A stretch of DNA of 64,000 bases from Deltaproteobacteria bacterium (GCA_016218825.1 JACRCV010000050.1:1-64000); one strand, 5' to 3'; shown: positions 11,975-21,246, counted from the first letter of the stretch. Numbers and translations are program-made. The notes: generated from the sequence alone by a model not told the origin.

Positions 11975-13026
11975 CCCGCCGGAAGAAGCCAGACACGAGC
12001 GCAGGGGCTCCCGGCGCCAGCGAGCTCGTCCTGTACCGGAGCGAGGACGGCGAGATCCGCATCGAGTGCCGCTTCGAGGACGAGACCGTTTGGCTCACCC
12101 AGGCGCTCATGGCCGAGCTGTTCCAGACGACGGTCCCGAACATCAACATGCACCTCAAGGCCATCTATCGCGAGGGCGAGCTCTCGGAGCCGGCAACTAT
12201 TAAGGAACGCTTAATAGTTCGCTCCGAGGGGAAACGTCAGGTAAATCGGCCTGTTAGGTATTACAGCCTGGACGCGATCCTCGCCGTGGGCTATCGCGTG
12301 CGATCGGCGCGCGGCACGCAGTTCCGGCATTGGGCGACCGAGCGGCTGCGCGAGTACCTGGTCAAAGGCTTCGTCATGGACGACGACCGGCTCAAGAACC
12401 CGCGCGGGCCGGGCACCCCCGACTACTTCGACGAGCTTCTGGAGCGGATCCGCGACATCCGCGCCAGCGAGCGGCGGGTGTATCTGCGCCTGCGCGAGAT
12501 CCTGGCACTCGCGGCCGACTACTCGCCGCAGGACCAGGACACCCAGGTCTTTTTCCAGACGCTGCAGAACAAGATGCACTTTGCCGCGAGCGGCAAGACT
12601 GCCCCGGAGCTGATCGCCGAGCGCGCCGACGCCTCGAAGCCGAACATGGGCCTCACCTCGTGGCGGGGCGCCGTCGTTCGCAAAACCGACGTGACCGTGG
12701 CCAAGAATTACCTGTCCGAGCCCGAAATCGAGGAGCTCAACCGCATCGTCGGTATGTTCCTCGACTACGCCGAGGATCAGGCCAAGCGCCGCAAGCAGGT
12801 GTTCATGCGCGATTGGCGCGAGCGGCTCGACAGCTTCTTGGAGTTCAACGAGCGGCGCGTGCTGCCCGACGCCGGCCAGGTCACCCGAGAGGAGGCTGAC
12901 CAGCGCGCCCTCGCTGAGTACGAGGCGTTCGAGAAGCGGCGCCGCGAGGCGTTGGAAGACGCGGCCGAGGCCGAGCTGACGCGCCGGATCGAGGCCAAGC
13001 TCCACGACCTGGAGAAGAAGAAATGA
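11971..13026 (+). CDS. rhuM: RhuM family protein
   Basis: This 351-residue protein of the RhuM/COG3943 family is usually encoded inside type I or III restriction loci. The start is GTG, overlapping the preceding stop (GTGA). Family signatures are VWLTQALMAELFQTT near the N-terminus (KilA-N/Fic-associated helix), the segment around IYREGEL, SLDAILAVGYRVRSARGTQFRHWAT, and NKMHFAASGKTAPELI in the C-terminal half. A charged helical tail (370 bases) closes it. It appears full length while both flanking restriction genes are truncated. Its biochemical role in such loci is not established; it may be an accessory or orphan gene here. Confidence 0.85.
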   Translation: MTRRKKPDTSAGAPGASELVLYRSEDGEIRIECRFEDETVWLTQALMAELFQTTVPNINMHLKAIYREGELSEPATIKERLIVRSEGKRQVNRPVRYYSLDAILAVGYRVRSARGTQFRHWATERLREYLVKGFVMDDDRLKNPRGPGTPDYFDELLERIRDIRASERRVYLRLREILALAADYSPQDQDTQVFFQTLQNKMHFAASGKTAPELIAERADASKPNMGLTSWRGAVVRKTDVTVAKNYLSEPEIEELNRIVGMFLDYAEDQAKRRKQVFMRDWRERLDSFLEFNERRVLPDAGQVTREEADQRALAEYEAFEKRRREALEDAAEAELTRRIEAKLHDLEKKK

Positions 13027-13247
13027 ACAAGCACGTCAACGCCTTCGCCGGGCGCCTCAGCCTGCGTCCGCCCCAGCGGCGCTCGTTGGAGGTCCTCGAC
13101 CGCATCGCCGAGATCGTGCCGCCGCAGAAGCAGCATGACCTCGCGGCGGTGCTCGCGGCGAGCGGCCGTCGAATGACGGCCGACAGCTCAGGGACCGTGT
13201 TTTGCCTGTTGCCGCGCGGCCGCGGTCGTTCTAACGAGGAGCGATGA
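13023..13247 (+). pseudogene. Truncated type III restriction Res subunit (N-terminus only)
   Basis: The 74-codon frame starts at ATG 13023, overlapping the rhuM stop. Its first 45-50 residues (AFAGRLSLRPPQRRSLEVLD, then IVPPQKQHDLAAVL) are the conserved N-terminus of type III Res DEAD-like helicase/nucleases. Homology then stops and an unrelated basic tail leads to a TGA at the start of the enoyl-CoA hydratase gene. The Walker A and B motifs, helicase core and nuclease are missing, so no restriction activity is possible. Full Res proteins are about 900-1,000 residues. The right deletion breakpoint is near 13,170. Confidence 0.65.
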
Positions 13248-13996
13248 GCTTTCGAACCGACGTCAACGACGGCATCGCCTGCATCGAAGTGAGCCACGGC
13301 AAGGCCAACGCGCTCGACCTCGAGCTTTGTCACGCGCTGACTGACGAGCTTGAGCGCCTCGGCCCGGACGCGCGCTCGCTGGTGATCACGGGCGCCGGCC
13401 GGATCTTCTCCGCCGGGGTGGATCTCCGCCGGCTCTCCGAAGAGGGCGAGGACTACACCCGGAGGTTCCTGCCGGCCCTCGACCGCTTGATCCTGACGCT
13501 GTTCCAATTCCCGCGGCCGGTCGTGGCCGCCATCAACGGTCACGCCATCGCCGGCGGCTGTGTGCTGGCGTGCGCCGCGGACTATCGCCTGATGGCCGAA
13601 GGCGCCTTCAAGATCGGCGTGCCCGAGCTCGCCGTCGGCGTGCCGTTCCCGCCCGCGGCGCTGGAGACGCTGCGCTTCGCCGCTCCCGAACGGTACGTGC
13701 AGGAGCTGACCCAGGGCGAGAAGATGTACACCCCGGCCGAGGCCGGCGCCCATGGCCTCGTGCACCAGGTGGTGCCGCCGCCGGCGCTCATGGCGTCGGC
13801 GCTGAAGGAGGCCGGGCGTCTCGCGAGCCTGCAACCGCGAGCGTTTTCGCTCACCAAGGCGATCTCGCGGCGCCCGGTGGTGGACCGGATCGCGCACCTC
13901 AACCAGGAGTACGCTGCAGCCGTCCTCGCCGCCTGGCTGGAGCCCGACACCCGCAGCGCCATCAAACGCTACGTCGAAGCCACCCTCCGCCGCTGA
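13244..13996 (+). CDS. Enoyl-CoA hydratase/isomerase family protein
   Basis: This 250-residue crotonase-fold protein acts on CoA thioesters in fatty-acid or amino-acid catabolism in the cytoplasm. The oxyanion-hole segments GRIFSAGVDL (about 46-55) and INGHAIAGGC (about 97-106) are intact. The region FKIGVPELAVGVPFPP supplies a Glu at the usual position after the oxyanion hole. The exact reaction (hydratase, isomerase or hydrolase) cannot be read from sequence. The start follows GAGGAG at good spacing and overlaps the end of the truncated Res frame (ATGA), so the gene may now ride on whatever transcribes the restriction remnant. Confidence 0.9.
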   Translation: MSFRTDVNDGIACIEVSHGKANALDLELCHALTDELERLGPDARSLVITGAGRIFSAGVDLRRLSEEGEDYTRRFLPALDRLILTLFQFPRPVVAAINGHAIAGGCVLACAADYRLMAEGAFKIGVPELAVGVPFPPAALETLRFAAPERYVQELTQGEKMYTPAEAGAHGLVHQVVPPPALMASALKEAGRLASLQPRAFSLTKAISRRPVVDRIAHLNQEYAAAVLAAWLEPDTRSAIKRYVEATLRR

Positions 13997-14089
13997 CGCG
14001 TCGCGTGGGTCGCGGCCGAAGCACGATCACCCGCAACGGCTGCGGAAGCCTGCCGATAGTATCCGGGTCCGCTCCGAGAGGAAGGAACC

Positions 14090-15523
14090 ATGCCGATTCG
14101 CGACAGCGTCGTCGACCTGAAGGTGACCGCCACCACGTCGAAGATCACCGGCGTGGCCAAGCCCGGCGCCGAGATCGAGGCCATCAACGTCACGACCGCG
14201 CCGCAGGGGCGCTTGCACCTCGAGGACAAGACCGTCGACTCGGTCGTGGTCGGCAAGGCCGACGCCAGCGGCAAGTTCAGCGGCAGCACCGACACCCGGA
14301 CCGGGCGGGCTCGAGCCGGCGACCAGATCCTGGTGCGCGCCAAGTACCAGGACGGCTCGACGAGCGATTGGCTGAAGGTGCAGGTCGGCGGCAAGGACAC
14401 GCGCAACGCGGTCATCGCCAACTTCCGCATCGAGCCGTCGTACGACAAGGCGACCAAGAAGGTCATCGTCGTCAACAACAACGAGGGCCGCCAGATCTCG
14501 GAGCCGGGGGCCAAGCTCAAGTTCGTCAACGAGCGCACCGGCAAGGCCACCGTGGTGACGCTCAACGCGCTCGGCAGCTTCGCGAGCCCGCTGAAGCTCG
14601 ACGGCGTGCCCGGCGACGTCTACACCATCGCGGCCTCCGACGGCGTCAACAACAAGGACTTCGCCAAGGTCGGGGGCAAGCTGGTGGTGCCGAAGACCGA
14701 CGCCGACACCGGCGACGTCGACCTGCCGGATCCGAAGCTGCACAAGGACGACATCCGTCCCGACGGCACCCCCAAGTACCAGAAGCTCCACTTCAGCGGC
14801 CCGGTCGGCAGCCTCAAGCCCGAGGACGTCATCCAAGGAAACATCGGCGATTGCTTCTTCCCGGCCGCCACCGCCGCGTTCGCGTACGCCTGCATCGCGG
14901 CGCAACAGAAGCCGGGCGACTGCGTCAAGAAGCAGGCGGACGGCACCTACGTCGTCACCTTCAAGCAGCGCGACAGCGCCGGCAAGGTGGTGAACGTCAA
15001 CCAGCACGTCGACGGCGACCTCTGGGTGCGCAGCAGCGGCGAGCCGCTCTACGGCAAGAGCGCCGGCAGCGCCGACCCCAAGACGATGAAGCTGACCTGG
15101 CCGCTCATCGAGAAGGCGTACGCCTCGTGGATGGGCTCCTTCAATGACATCGGCAACGGCGGCGCCGCCGAGGACATCCTCGAGGCGCTCACCGGCCGGC
15201 AGGGGGTCGCCGAAGACCTGAGCGCCAATCAGGCCGACCACGCCTGGCGACTGGTGAAGAGCGCGGTCGACGACAAGCGCCCGGCGGTCCTCAGCACCTT
15301 CGGCGAGTCGCGGGAGGCGATGTACACCAACACCGGCCTCTATGCGGACCACTGCTACTCGATCTTGGGCTGCCGGACGGCGGCGAACGGCGACCGGCTG
15401 GTCAAGATCCGCAACCCCTGGGGGGAGTCGGAGCCCGCGGGCGACAGCAAGAACGACGGCATCTTCGAGATGAAGATCCAAGACGTCTGTCGGCTCTACG
15501 GGACCTTCCACTCGGTGCGCTGA
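14090..15523 (+). CDS. Calpain-like (C2 family) cysteine protease
   Basis: This 477-residue protein has no signal peptide. Residues about 5-175 form one or two beta-rich domains resembling bacterial Ig-like modules (GVAKPGAEIEAIN and a second copy). The C-terminal half is a calpain-type protease: the catalytic Cys is C255 in QGNIGDCFFPAATAAF, the His is H421 in LYADHCYSILG and the Asn is N442 in IRNPWGE, in the classical order and spacing. It probably cleaves protein substrates, but whether it needs calcium is unknown. A strong Shine-Dalgarno (GAGGAAGG) precedes the ATG. The next gene starts 2 nt after the stop. Confidence 0.85.
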   Translation: MPIRDSVVDLKVTATTSKITGVAKPGAEIEAINVTTAPQGRLHLEDKTVDSVVVGKADASGKFSGSTDTRTGRARAGDQILVRAKYQDGSTSDWLKVQVGGKDTRNAVIANFRIEPSYDKATKKVIVVNNNEGRQISEPGAKLKFVNERTGKATVVTLNALGSFASPLKLDGVPGDVYTIAASDGVNNKDFAKVGGKLVVPKTDADTGDVDLPDPKLHKDDIRPDGTPKYQKLHFSGPVGSLKPEDVIQGNIGDCFFPAATAAFAYACIAAQQKPGDCVKKQADGTYVVTFKQRDSAGKVVNVNQHVDGDLWVRSSGEPLYGKSAGSADPKTMKLTWPLIEKAYASWMGSFNDIGNGGAAEDILEALTGRQGVAEDLSANQADHAWRLVKSAVDDKRPAVLSTFGESREAMYTNTGLYADHCYSILGCRTAANGDRLVKIRNPWGESEPAGDSKNDGIFEMKIQDVCRLYGTFHSVR

Positions 15524-15525
15524 TC

Positions 15526-15897
15526 GTGGCGCGCCGTCCCGAGCCGCTCGAAGATCTCATCGTCGACGCCACCCTGATCGTCGTCGGCGACGTGACCGAG
15601 GTGCTCGAGACCGGGGCGCCGGTGCCGCCGCCGCCGCACGCCAAGGAGCTCAAGCCGAGCGCCCGCGACGTCGGCTACCTCTCGCCGCGGCAGCGGATCC
15701 GGCTGCAGGTCGCGCGCGTCCTCAAGGGCGAAGCGCCGAGCGTCATGGTCGTGGAGAAGCCCGAGGCGCCCTACCTGTTGAAGGTCGGCGACGGCGGGCC
15801 GTTCTTCTTGGAGGGCCTGCAGATCATCGGCCGGTATGGGCCGGACTCGCACCGCCTCGAGGCGATCGAGCGGGCGCTGGGGACCCAGACGCGATAA
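15526..15897 (+). CDS. Small unknown protein downstream of the calpain gene
   Basis: This 123-residue protein starts at GTG, 2 nt after the calpain stop, so the two are almost certainly co-transcribed. It has no signal peptide or membrane segment. Beta-strand-like stretches (LIVDATLIVVGDVTEVLE and RIRLQVARVLKGE) followed by V-x-V-V-E-K-P suggest a compact OB- or Ig-like fold of the sort found in proteins that begin by describing a rate or release function. I do not recognise the family. A regulator, inhibitor or substrate of the protease is possible from position only. Confidence 0.6.
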   Translation: MARRPEPLEDLIVDATLIVVGDVTEVLETGAPVPPPPHAKELKPSARDVGYLSPRQRIRLQVARVLKGEAPSVMVVEKPEAPYLLKVGDGGPFFLEGLQIIGRYGPDSHRLEAIERALGTQTR

Positions 15898-15960
15898 CCG
15901 CGCCGCCGACGCCACCTGACGGCTCGACAACGGCGCTTCCAGGCCTTAGAACAGTCGTTG

Positions 15961-16263
15961 ATGTTGCGCGTCACCTGCATCGTCGTGCTTGCCGTGTTCG
16001 CCGGACAGGCGACCGGCGCCTGGGCGCTCTTCGACCGCGAGGCGTGTGCGGAGCCGTGTCCGGGCGAGCATTCAGGGGGTGACTGCCCACCGACCTGCCA
16101 GTCGTGCAACTGCTGTCCGGCCGTCAGGCCGGTGCTGATCCCACCGGCGTTGGCGGTGCGAGCCCCGGCGCTGAGCTTCGCGCTTCCGAGCGCCTATCAC
16201 CTGACACCGCCGTCCCCGGAGCCGCGCGAGATCCTGCACGTCCCCAAGCTCGGCCACGGCTGA
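15961..16263 (+). CDS. Small secreted Cys-rich protein ahead of metal efflux operon
   Basis: This 100-residue protein has an N-terminal signal peptide (LRVTCIVVLAVFAGQATGAWA) and then a dense Cys cluster (CAEPCPGEHSGGDCPP, TCQSCNCCP). The C-terminal half is Pro-rich and hydrophobic. I start at ATG 15961; a TTG at 15958 is in frame. The Cys cluster suggests metal or disulphide chemistry in the periplasm, and the gene lies 150 bp upstream of a heavy-metal RND operon on the same strand. I know no named family for it. Confidence 0.55.
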   Translation: MLRVTCIVVLAVFAGQATGAWALFDREACAEPCPGEHSGGDCPPTCQSCNCCPAVRPVLIPPALAVRAPALSFALPSAYHLTPPSPEPREILHVPKLGHG

Positions 16264-16416
16264 CCGACACCAGACCCGCTAACCGTCGCGCGCCTACCGC
16301 GCGCCTGCGTCCGTGCGTGCACGCCTGACGGCGGGCGCGACTCGACGAGGCGGCGCGAGGTATTCGCGAGCAGAAGACGCCATGCGGCGCCGCGCGCCCA
16401 CTGAAGGAGAGAGACC

Positions 16417-16752
16417 ATGAAGACCACCGCAACGCAGCTCGCCCTGTTCGTCGTTGTCATCGTCGGCCTGTCCGCTTGCCGCAAAGACCCGGTGCAGGCG
16501 GCCGGCCCCCGGACCGCGCCGGCGGCCACAGAGCATGCGCCCGCCCAACCCGAGCCCGGGTCGCACGACGACTGGTGCGACGAGCACCAGGTGCCCGAGT
16601 CGCTGTGCACCCGCTGCAACCCGGCGCTCGCCGCGGCGTTCAAGGCCACGAACGACTGGTGCGTCGAGCACGGCCTGCCCGAGTCCCAGTGCCGCATCTG
16701 CAACCCCAAGCTGAAGATCGAGCGTCCCCCCAAGAAGGACGGTGCCAAGTGA
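16417..16752 (+). CDS. Lipoprotein with two CxEHxxPESxCxxCNP metal-site motifs
   Basis: This 111-residue lipoprotein has a lipobox GLSAC with Cys21 as the lipidated residue. After a Pro/Ala linker, two copies of the motif W-C-x-E-H-x-(V/L)-P-E-S-x-C-x-x-C-N-P occur at about 53-70 and 86-103. Each contains three Cys and a His, a likely site for a soft metal ion. The same motif pair opens the next gene, the RND adaptor, which overlaps this stop by GTGA. A strong Shine-Dalgarno (GAAGGAGAG) precedes the ATG. I infer a periplasmic metal-binding or delivery protein for the efflux pump. Confidence 0.75.
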   Translation: MKTTATQLALFVVVIVGLSACRKDPVQAAGPRTAPAATEHAPAQPEPGSHDDWCDEHQVPESLCTRCNPALAAAFKATNDWCVEHGLPESQCRICNPKLKIERPPKKDGAK

Positions 16753-18104
16753 GGCGGCGCCGACTCGTCGTCACGCTGGCCCTATTCGCGCTCACCGGCT
16801 GCCGCGAGCCCGAGGCGGCGACGGCGACCGCCGCGCCCACGGCGGCGGCCGAAGGCGCGTTCTGCAAGGAGCACGGCGTGCTCGAGGCGGTGTGCACCAA
16901 GTGCAACCCCGCGCTCATCCCGGTCTTCAAGGCGAAGAACGACTGGTGCGAGGCGCACGGCTTCCCCAAGTCGTTCTGCCCGATCTGCAACCCCGAGCGC
17001 GGCGGCCGACCGGCGGCCGAGGTCGCGGACGACGGCGCGCCCGCCGACGGCACCAAGGTGCGCTTCAAGACCAAAGAGACCGCGCGCCTCGCCGGCCTGG
17101 GCTTCGCGAGAGTCGAAGAGCGGCCGCGCCGCTCAGAGCTCACGACCACGGCCCGAGTCGTGTACGACGCCGCCCGGGTGGCCCAGATCAACGCTCGCTC
17201 CCCGGGCGTGGTGCGCGCCATCCGCGCCGACGTCGGCTCGCAGGTCCGCGTCGGCGCGCCGCTCGCGGTCATCGACAGCGCCGGCGTGGGCGCGGATCAG
17301 TCGCGGGCGCAGGCGGCGCGCTCGCGCGTCCAGGTGGCCGAGGCCGGCCACGCCCGAGTGGCCACGTTGCACGCCGAGGGCATCGCCGCACAGCGCGAGG
17401 TCCTCGCGGCGCGCCAGGAGCTGGAGACGGCGAGGGCCGAGCTGGCGGCGGCGCAGGCGGCGCTCGGCATGGTCGGGGGCACGGCCGACGGCGCGGCGCG
17501 CTACGCTCTGACCACGCCGATCGCCGGCGTGGTCACCGAGCGCCACGCGGCCCTGGGACGTCTGGTGGACACCGAGGCCACCCTCTTCGAGGTGGTCGAC
17601 ACCTCGGTGATGTGGGCCGAGCTCGACATCCCCGAGGCCGAGCTGCCGCGCGTCGCCGTCGGCCAGACCGTCGTCCTGAGCGTGGACGGTCTCGCCGACC
17701 GCGAGCGGTCCGGGACGCTGAGCTACCTGGCGCCGGCGATCGATCTGCAGACCCGCACCGTGAAGGGTCGAGTGGCGCTCGCCAACGCCGACGGCGGCCT
17801 GCGCGCGAACATGTTCGGCCGCGCGACGATCTCGGTCACCGCCCCGCGCCCGGCGCTGATGGTCCCGCGGGCCGCGGTGCAACGGGCGCGCAGCGCGCAG
17901 CTGGTGTTCGTGCGCCTCTTCGAGGATCAGTTCGAGGCGCGGCGCGTCCAGGTCGGACAGGCCGACGGCGCGCTCCTGGAGGTCACGGGCCGACTGCAGC
18001 CCGGCGACGAGGTCGTGACCGACGGCAGCTTCCTGCTCAAGACCGAGACCCTCAAGGAGAGCATCGGCGCCGGCTGCTGCGACGTGGTCGAGGGGCGGCG
18101 CTGA
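16749..18104 (+). CDS. Heavy-metal RND efflux periplasmic adaptor (CusB/CzcB type)
   Basis: This 451-residue lipoprotein (GTG start; lipobox LTGC at Cys18) has an N-terminal insert with two Cys/His motifs like those of the preceding lipoprotein (about 33-50 and 66-83: CKEHGVLEAVCTKC and CEAHGFPKSFCPIC). A membrane-fusion barrel-sandwich, an alpha-hairpin (AQAARSRVQVAEAGH to LAAAQAALG) and a beta-barrel follow, with TPIAGVVTERHAALGRLV as the lipoyl-like half motif. It ends in GAGCCD. It bridges the inner-membrane pump and the outer-membrane channel. The RND gene starts at its stop (TGATG). No TolC-type channel gene is nearby. Confidence 0.9.
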   Translation: MRRRRLVVTLALFALTGCREPEAATATAAPTAAAEGAFCKEHGVLEAVCTKCNPALIPVFKAKNDWCEAHGFPKSFCPICNPERGGRPAAEVADDGAPADGTKVRFKTKETARLAGLGFARVEERPRRSELTTTARVVYDAARVAQINARSPGVVRAIRADVGSQVRVGAPLAVIDSAGVGADQSRAQAARSRVQVAEAGHARVATLHAEGIAAQREVLAARQELETARAELAAAQAALGMVGGTADGAARYALTTPIAGVVTERHAALGRLVDTEATLFEVVDTSVMWAELDIPEAELPRVAVGQTVVLSVDGLADRERSGTLSYLAPAIDLQTRTVKGRVALANADGGLRANMFGRATISVTAPRPALMVPRAAVQRARSAQLVFVRLFEDQFEARRVQVGQADGALLEVTGRLQPGDEVVTDGSFLLKTETLKESIGAGCCDVVEGRR

Positions 18105-21100
18105 TGCTGACCCGGATCCTCGAATGGTCCCTGCGGCACCGGCCCGCGGTCATCCTCGGCTGGGCCGGGCTGGCGCTCGCCGGCACCCTCGCCGCCTCGC
18201 GGCTGCCCCTCGACGCCTTCCCCGACACCACGCCGGTCCAGGTGCAGGTGAACACCGTCGCCGCGTCCTTGGCACCGCTCGAGATCGAGCGCCAGATCAC
18301 CCGGCCGCTGGAGTGGTCGATCTCGGGCCTCCCGGGCCTGACCGAGGTCCGATCGATCTCCAAGGTCGGGTTTTCGCAAGTGACGGTCACCTTCGACGAC
18401 GCGACCGACATCTACCTCGCGAGGCAGGTGGTGATGGAGCGCCTGCAGGCGGTCGAGCTCCCCCCGGGCATCGCGCGGCCGCAGCTCGGTCCGGTCGCCA
18501 CCGGCCTCGGGGAGGTCTTCCACTATCTGGTCACCGGCGCCGACATGACCCTCGCCGAGCTGCGGGCGGTGCAGGACTGGATCATCAAGCCGCAGCTCCG
18601 CTCGGTGCCCGGGGTCGCGGAGGTCAACACCTGGGGCGGCGACGAGCGCCAGGTGCAGGTGGTGGTCGACCCGGTCCGGCTGCAGCGCTATCGCCTGTCG
18701 CTGGCCGAGCTGGCGACCGCGATCGAGCAGAACAACACCAACGTCGGCGGCGGCAGCCTCGATCAGGCCGGGGAGTCGAGCCTGGTCCAAGGGCTGGGCA
18801 TCGTCACCAGCCTCGCGGACATCGAGCAGATGGTGATCGCGGCGCCGAACGGCGTGCCGATCCGCGTCCGCGACGTCGCGCGCGTGGTCGACGGCAAGGC
18901 AATCCGCCACGGCGCGGTCACCGCGGACGGCGCGGGCGAGGTGGTGCTCGGCCTCGCCTTCATGTTGATGGGAGAGAACAGCCACGACGTGACGACCCGC
19001 GTCCGACTGCGGCTCGAGGAGGTCGAGAAGAGCTTGCCGGCCGGCGTCGAGGTCACGGCGGTCTACGAGCGCACCGCGCTCGTCGATCGGGTGCTGCGGA
19101 CCGTGGGCACGAACCTCCTCGAGGGCGCGCTCCTGGTGATCGCGGTGCTCTTCGTCTTCCTCGGCAACCTGCGCGCCGGCCTCATCGTGGCGGCCGCCAT
19201 CCCGCTGTCGATGCTGTTCGCCGGCAACCTGATGCTCCGCTTCGGCGTCGCCGGCAGCCTGATGAGCCTCGGGGCCATCGACTTCGGCCTCATCGTCGAC
19301 AGCTCGGTGATCCAGATCGAGAACGTGCTCCGCCGCTTGGGAGAGAACGACGGCCGCCGCAGCCCTCTCGAGGTGGTGCGGGACGCGGTCGTCGAGGTTC
19401 GCAAGCCCACGCTCTACGGCGAGCTCATCATCGCCGTCGTCTATCTGCCGATCCTCACCCTCGAGGGCGTCGAGGGCAAGCTGTTCCGGCCGATGGCGCT
19501 CACGGTCCTCTTCGCCCTCGCGGGCTCGATGGCGCTGTCGCTCACCCTCGTGCCGGTGCTCGCCAGCCTCGGGCTGACCGGCCGCGTGCGGCATCGTGAC
19601 AACCGCCTGGTCGAATGGCTGAGAGCGCGGTACCGGCCGGTCCTGAGCTTTGCTCTCGGCCGACCGTGGCTGATCGTGGGGGTGGCGGCGCTGGTCCTGG
19701 CGAACGCGGTGTTCCTCGCGACCCGCCTGGGCTCCGAGTTCGTGCCCCGCCTGCGGGAGGGGTCGCTGGTCATCAACACCGTGCGCCTGGCCGGGATCTC
19801 GGTGGACGAATCGGTGCGCTACGGCCGGCAGCTCGAGCGCGCCCTCTTGGAGAAGTTCCCCGCCGAGATCGAGCGCCTCTGGACCCGGACCGGCAGCGCC
19901 GAGATCGCCACCGACCCGATGGGCGTCGAGCTCTCGGACATCTTCATCACCCTCGCGCCCCGCGAGCGGTGGCAGCGGGCCTCGACCCAGGACGAGCTGG
20001 TGCGCGAGATGGCCGCCGCGCTCGAGACCATGCCGGGCATGCGCACCGTCTTCACCCAACCGATCGAGATGCGGGTCAACGAGCTCGGGGCGGGGATCCG
20101 CGCCGACGTCGGGGTCAAGCTCTTCGGCGAGGACTTCGAGACCCTGAAGGCCAAGGCCCGGGAGATCGAGGCGGTGCTGAAGGCGGTCCCCGGCGCCGCG
20201 GACGTCGTCACCGAGCAGGTCACCGGCCAGCCGACCCTCGAGATCAAGGTCGATCGGGATGCGATCGCGCGGCACGGCATCCCGGTGGGCGAGGTGCTCG
20301 CCGCGGTCGAGGCGCTCGGTTCCCGCGAGGTGGGCCAGCTCCAGGAGGGCGAGCGCCGCTTCCCGATCGCGGTGCGCCTCGACGAGCGCTACCGGGTCGA
20401 TCCGGCCGCGGTCGGCAGTATCCTGGTGAGCGCGGTCAACGGCGATCGCCTGCCCCTCGGGCGCTTGACGACGACGCGGGTGGTCGAGGGCCCGTCCACC
20501 ATCAACCACGAGTGGGGCAAGCGCCGCATCGTCGTGCAGGCCAACGTGCGCGGCCGCGACGTCGGCAGCTTCGTCGCCGAGGCGCGGCGGGCGGTCGCCG
20601 GCGCGGTCGCGATGCCGGCGGGATACTTCACCCGCTTCGGCGGCCAGTTCGAGCACCTGGAGCGCGCCCGCACCCGCCTGTTGATCGTCGTGCCGGTGGC
20701 GCTGGCGCTCATCCTCGTGCTCCTCTTCTTCACCTATGGCCGGGCGCTCGACGCGGCGCGGGTCTTCAGCGGCGTCCCGTTCGCGGCGGTGGGCGGTGTC
20801 CTGGCGTTGTGGCTGCGCGACATGCCTTTCTCGATCTCCGCCGGCGTCGGCTTCGTCGCGCTCTCGGGGGTGTCGGTGCTCGGGGACATGGTCCTGGTCT
20901 CCACGATTCGCCGGTGTTTAGCGCGCGGACTCCCCCGCCGCGAGGCGATCGTCCTTGCCGCGGAGACTCGGCTGCGCCCGGTGCTGATGACGGCGCTGGT
21001 CGCGAGCCTCGGCTTCGTGCCGATGGCCTTCAACACCGGGATCGGCGCCGAGGTCCAGAGGCCGCTCGCCACCGTGGTCATCGGCGGGGTGCTGTCGTCC

Positions 21101-21244
21101 ACGCTCTTGACCCTGGTGCTGCTCCCGGTGCTCTACGCGGTGATGGGCCGCGGGCCCGAGCGGCCGCCGGACGCCGCGTCGGCGATCGCGGGGCGGGGGA
21201 GCACGTCCGGGCCGGTGGCGACAGAGCCGGAGGAGGGCGACTGA
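18104..21244 (+). CDS. Heavy-metal RND efflux pump, CzcA/CusA family
   Basis: This inner-membrane pump of 1,046 residues is the expected length for the HME-RND class. It has 12 predicted TM segments in the usual 1+5+1+5 layout, large porter loops, and LDAFPDTTPVQVQVNT early in the first loop. TM4 carries the proton-relay Asp in GLIVDSSVIQIENVLRRL. The central loop has QPIEMRVNELGAGIRADVGV, a segment conserved in CusA/CzcA. It pumps divalent or monovalent metal from periplasm or cytoplasm using the proton gradient. Which metal cannot be told from sequence, though the Cys/His motifs on the adaptor favour a soft metal. Its start overlaps the adaptor stop by one base. Confidence 0.93.
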   Translation: MLTRILEWSLRHRPAVILGWAGLALAGTLAASRLPLDAFPDTTPVQVQVNTVAASLAPLEIERQITRPLEWSISGLPGLTEVRSISKVGFSQVTVTFDDATDIYLARQVVMERLQAVELPPGIARPQLGPVATGLGEVFHYLVTGADMTLAELRAVQDWIIKPQLRSVPGVAEVNTWGGDERQVQVVVDPVRLQRYRLSLAELATAIEQNNTNVGGGSLDQAGESSLVQGLGIVTSLADIEQMVIAAPNGVPIRVRDVARVVDGKAIRHGAVTADGAGEVVLGLAFMLMGENSHDVTTRVRLRLEEVEKSLPAGVEVTAVYERTALVDRVLRTVGTNLLEGALLVIAVLFVFLGNLRAGLIVAAAIPLSMLFAGNLMLRFGVAGSLMSLGAIDFGLIVDSSVIQIENVLRRLGENDGRRSPLEVVRDAVVEVRKPTLYGELIIAVVYLPILTLEGVEGKLFRPMALTVLFALAGSMALSLTLVPVLASLGLTGRVRHRDNRLVEWLRARYRPVLSFALGRPWLIVGVAALVLANAVFLATRLGSEFVPRLREGSLVINTVRLAGISVDESVRYGRQLERALLEKFPAEIERLWTRTGSAEIATDPMGVELSDIFITLAPRERWQRASTQDELVREMAAALETMPGMRTVFTQPIEMRVNELGAGIRADVGVKLFGEDFETLKAKAREIEAVLKAVPGAADVVTEQVTGQPTLEIKVDRDAIARHGIPVGEVLAAVEALGSREVGQLQEGERRFPIAVRLDERYRVDPAAVGSILVSAVNGDRLPLGRLTTTRVVEGPSTINHEWGKRRIVVQANVRGRDVGSFVAEARRAVAGAVAMPAGYFTRFGGQFEHLERARTRLLIVVPVALALILVLLFFTYGRALDAARVFSGVPFAAVGGVLALWLRDMPFSISAGVGFVALSGVSVLGDMVLVSTIRRCLARGLPRREAIVLAAETRLRPVLMTALVASLGFVPMAFNTGIGAEVQRPLATVVIGGVLSSTLLTLVLLPVLYAVMGRGPERPPDAASAIAGRGSTSGPVATEPEEGD

Positions 21245-21246
21245 GG

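Noticed and set aside
17927-20656. Long minus-strand open frame of Asp/His/Arg-rich sequence
   Set aside because: It is the antisense of the RND pump gene, which has full domain support; high GC creates such frames.
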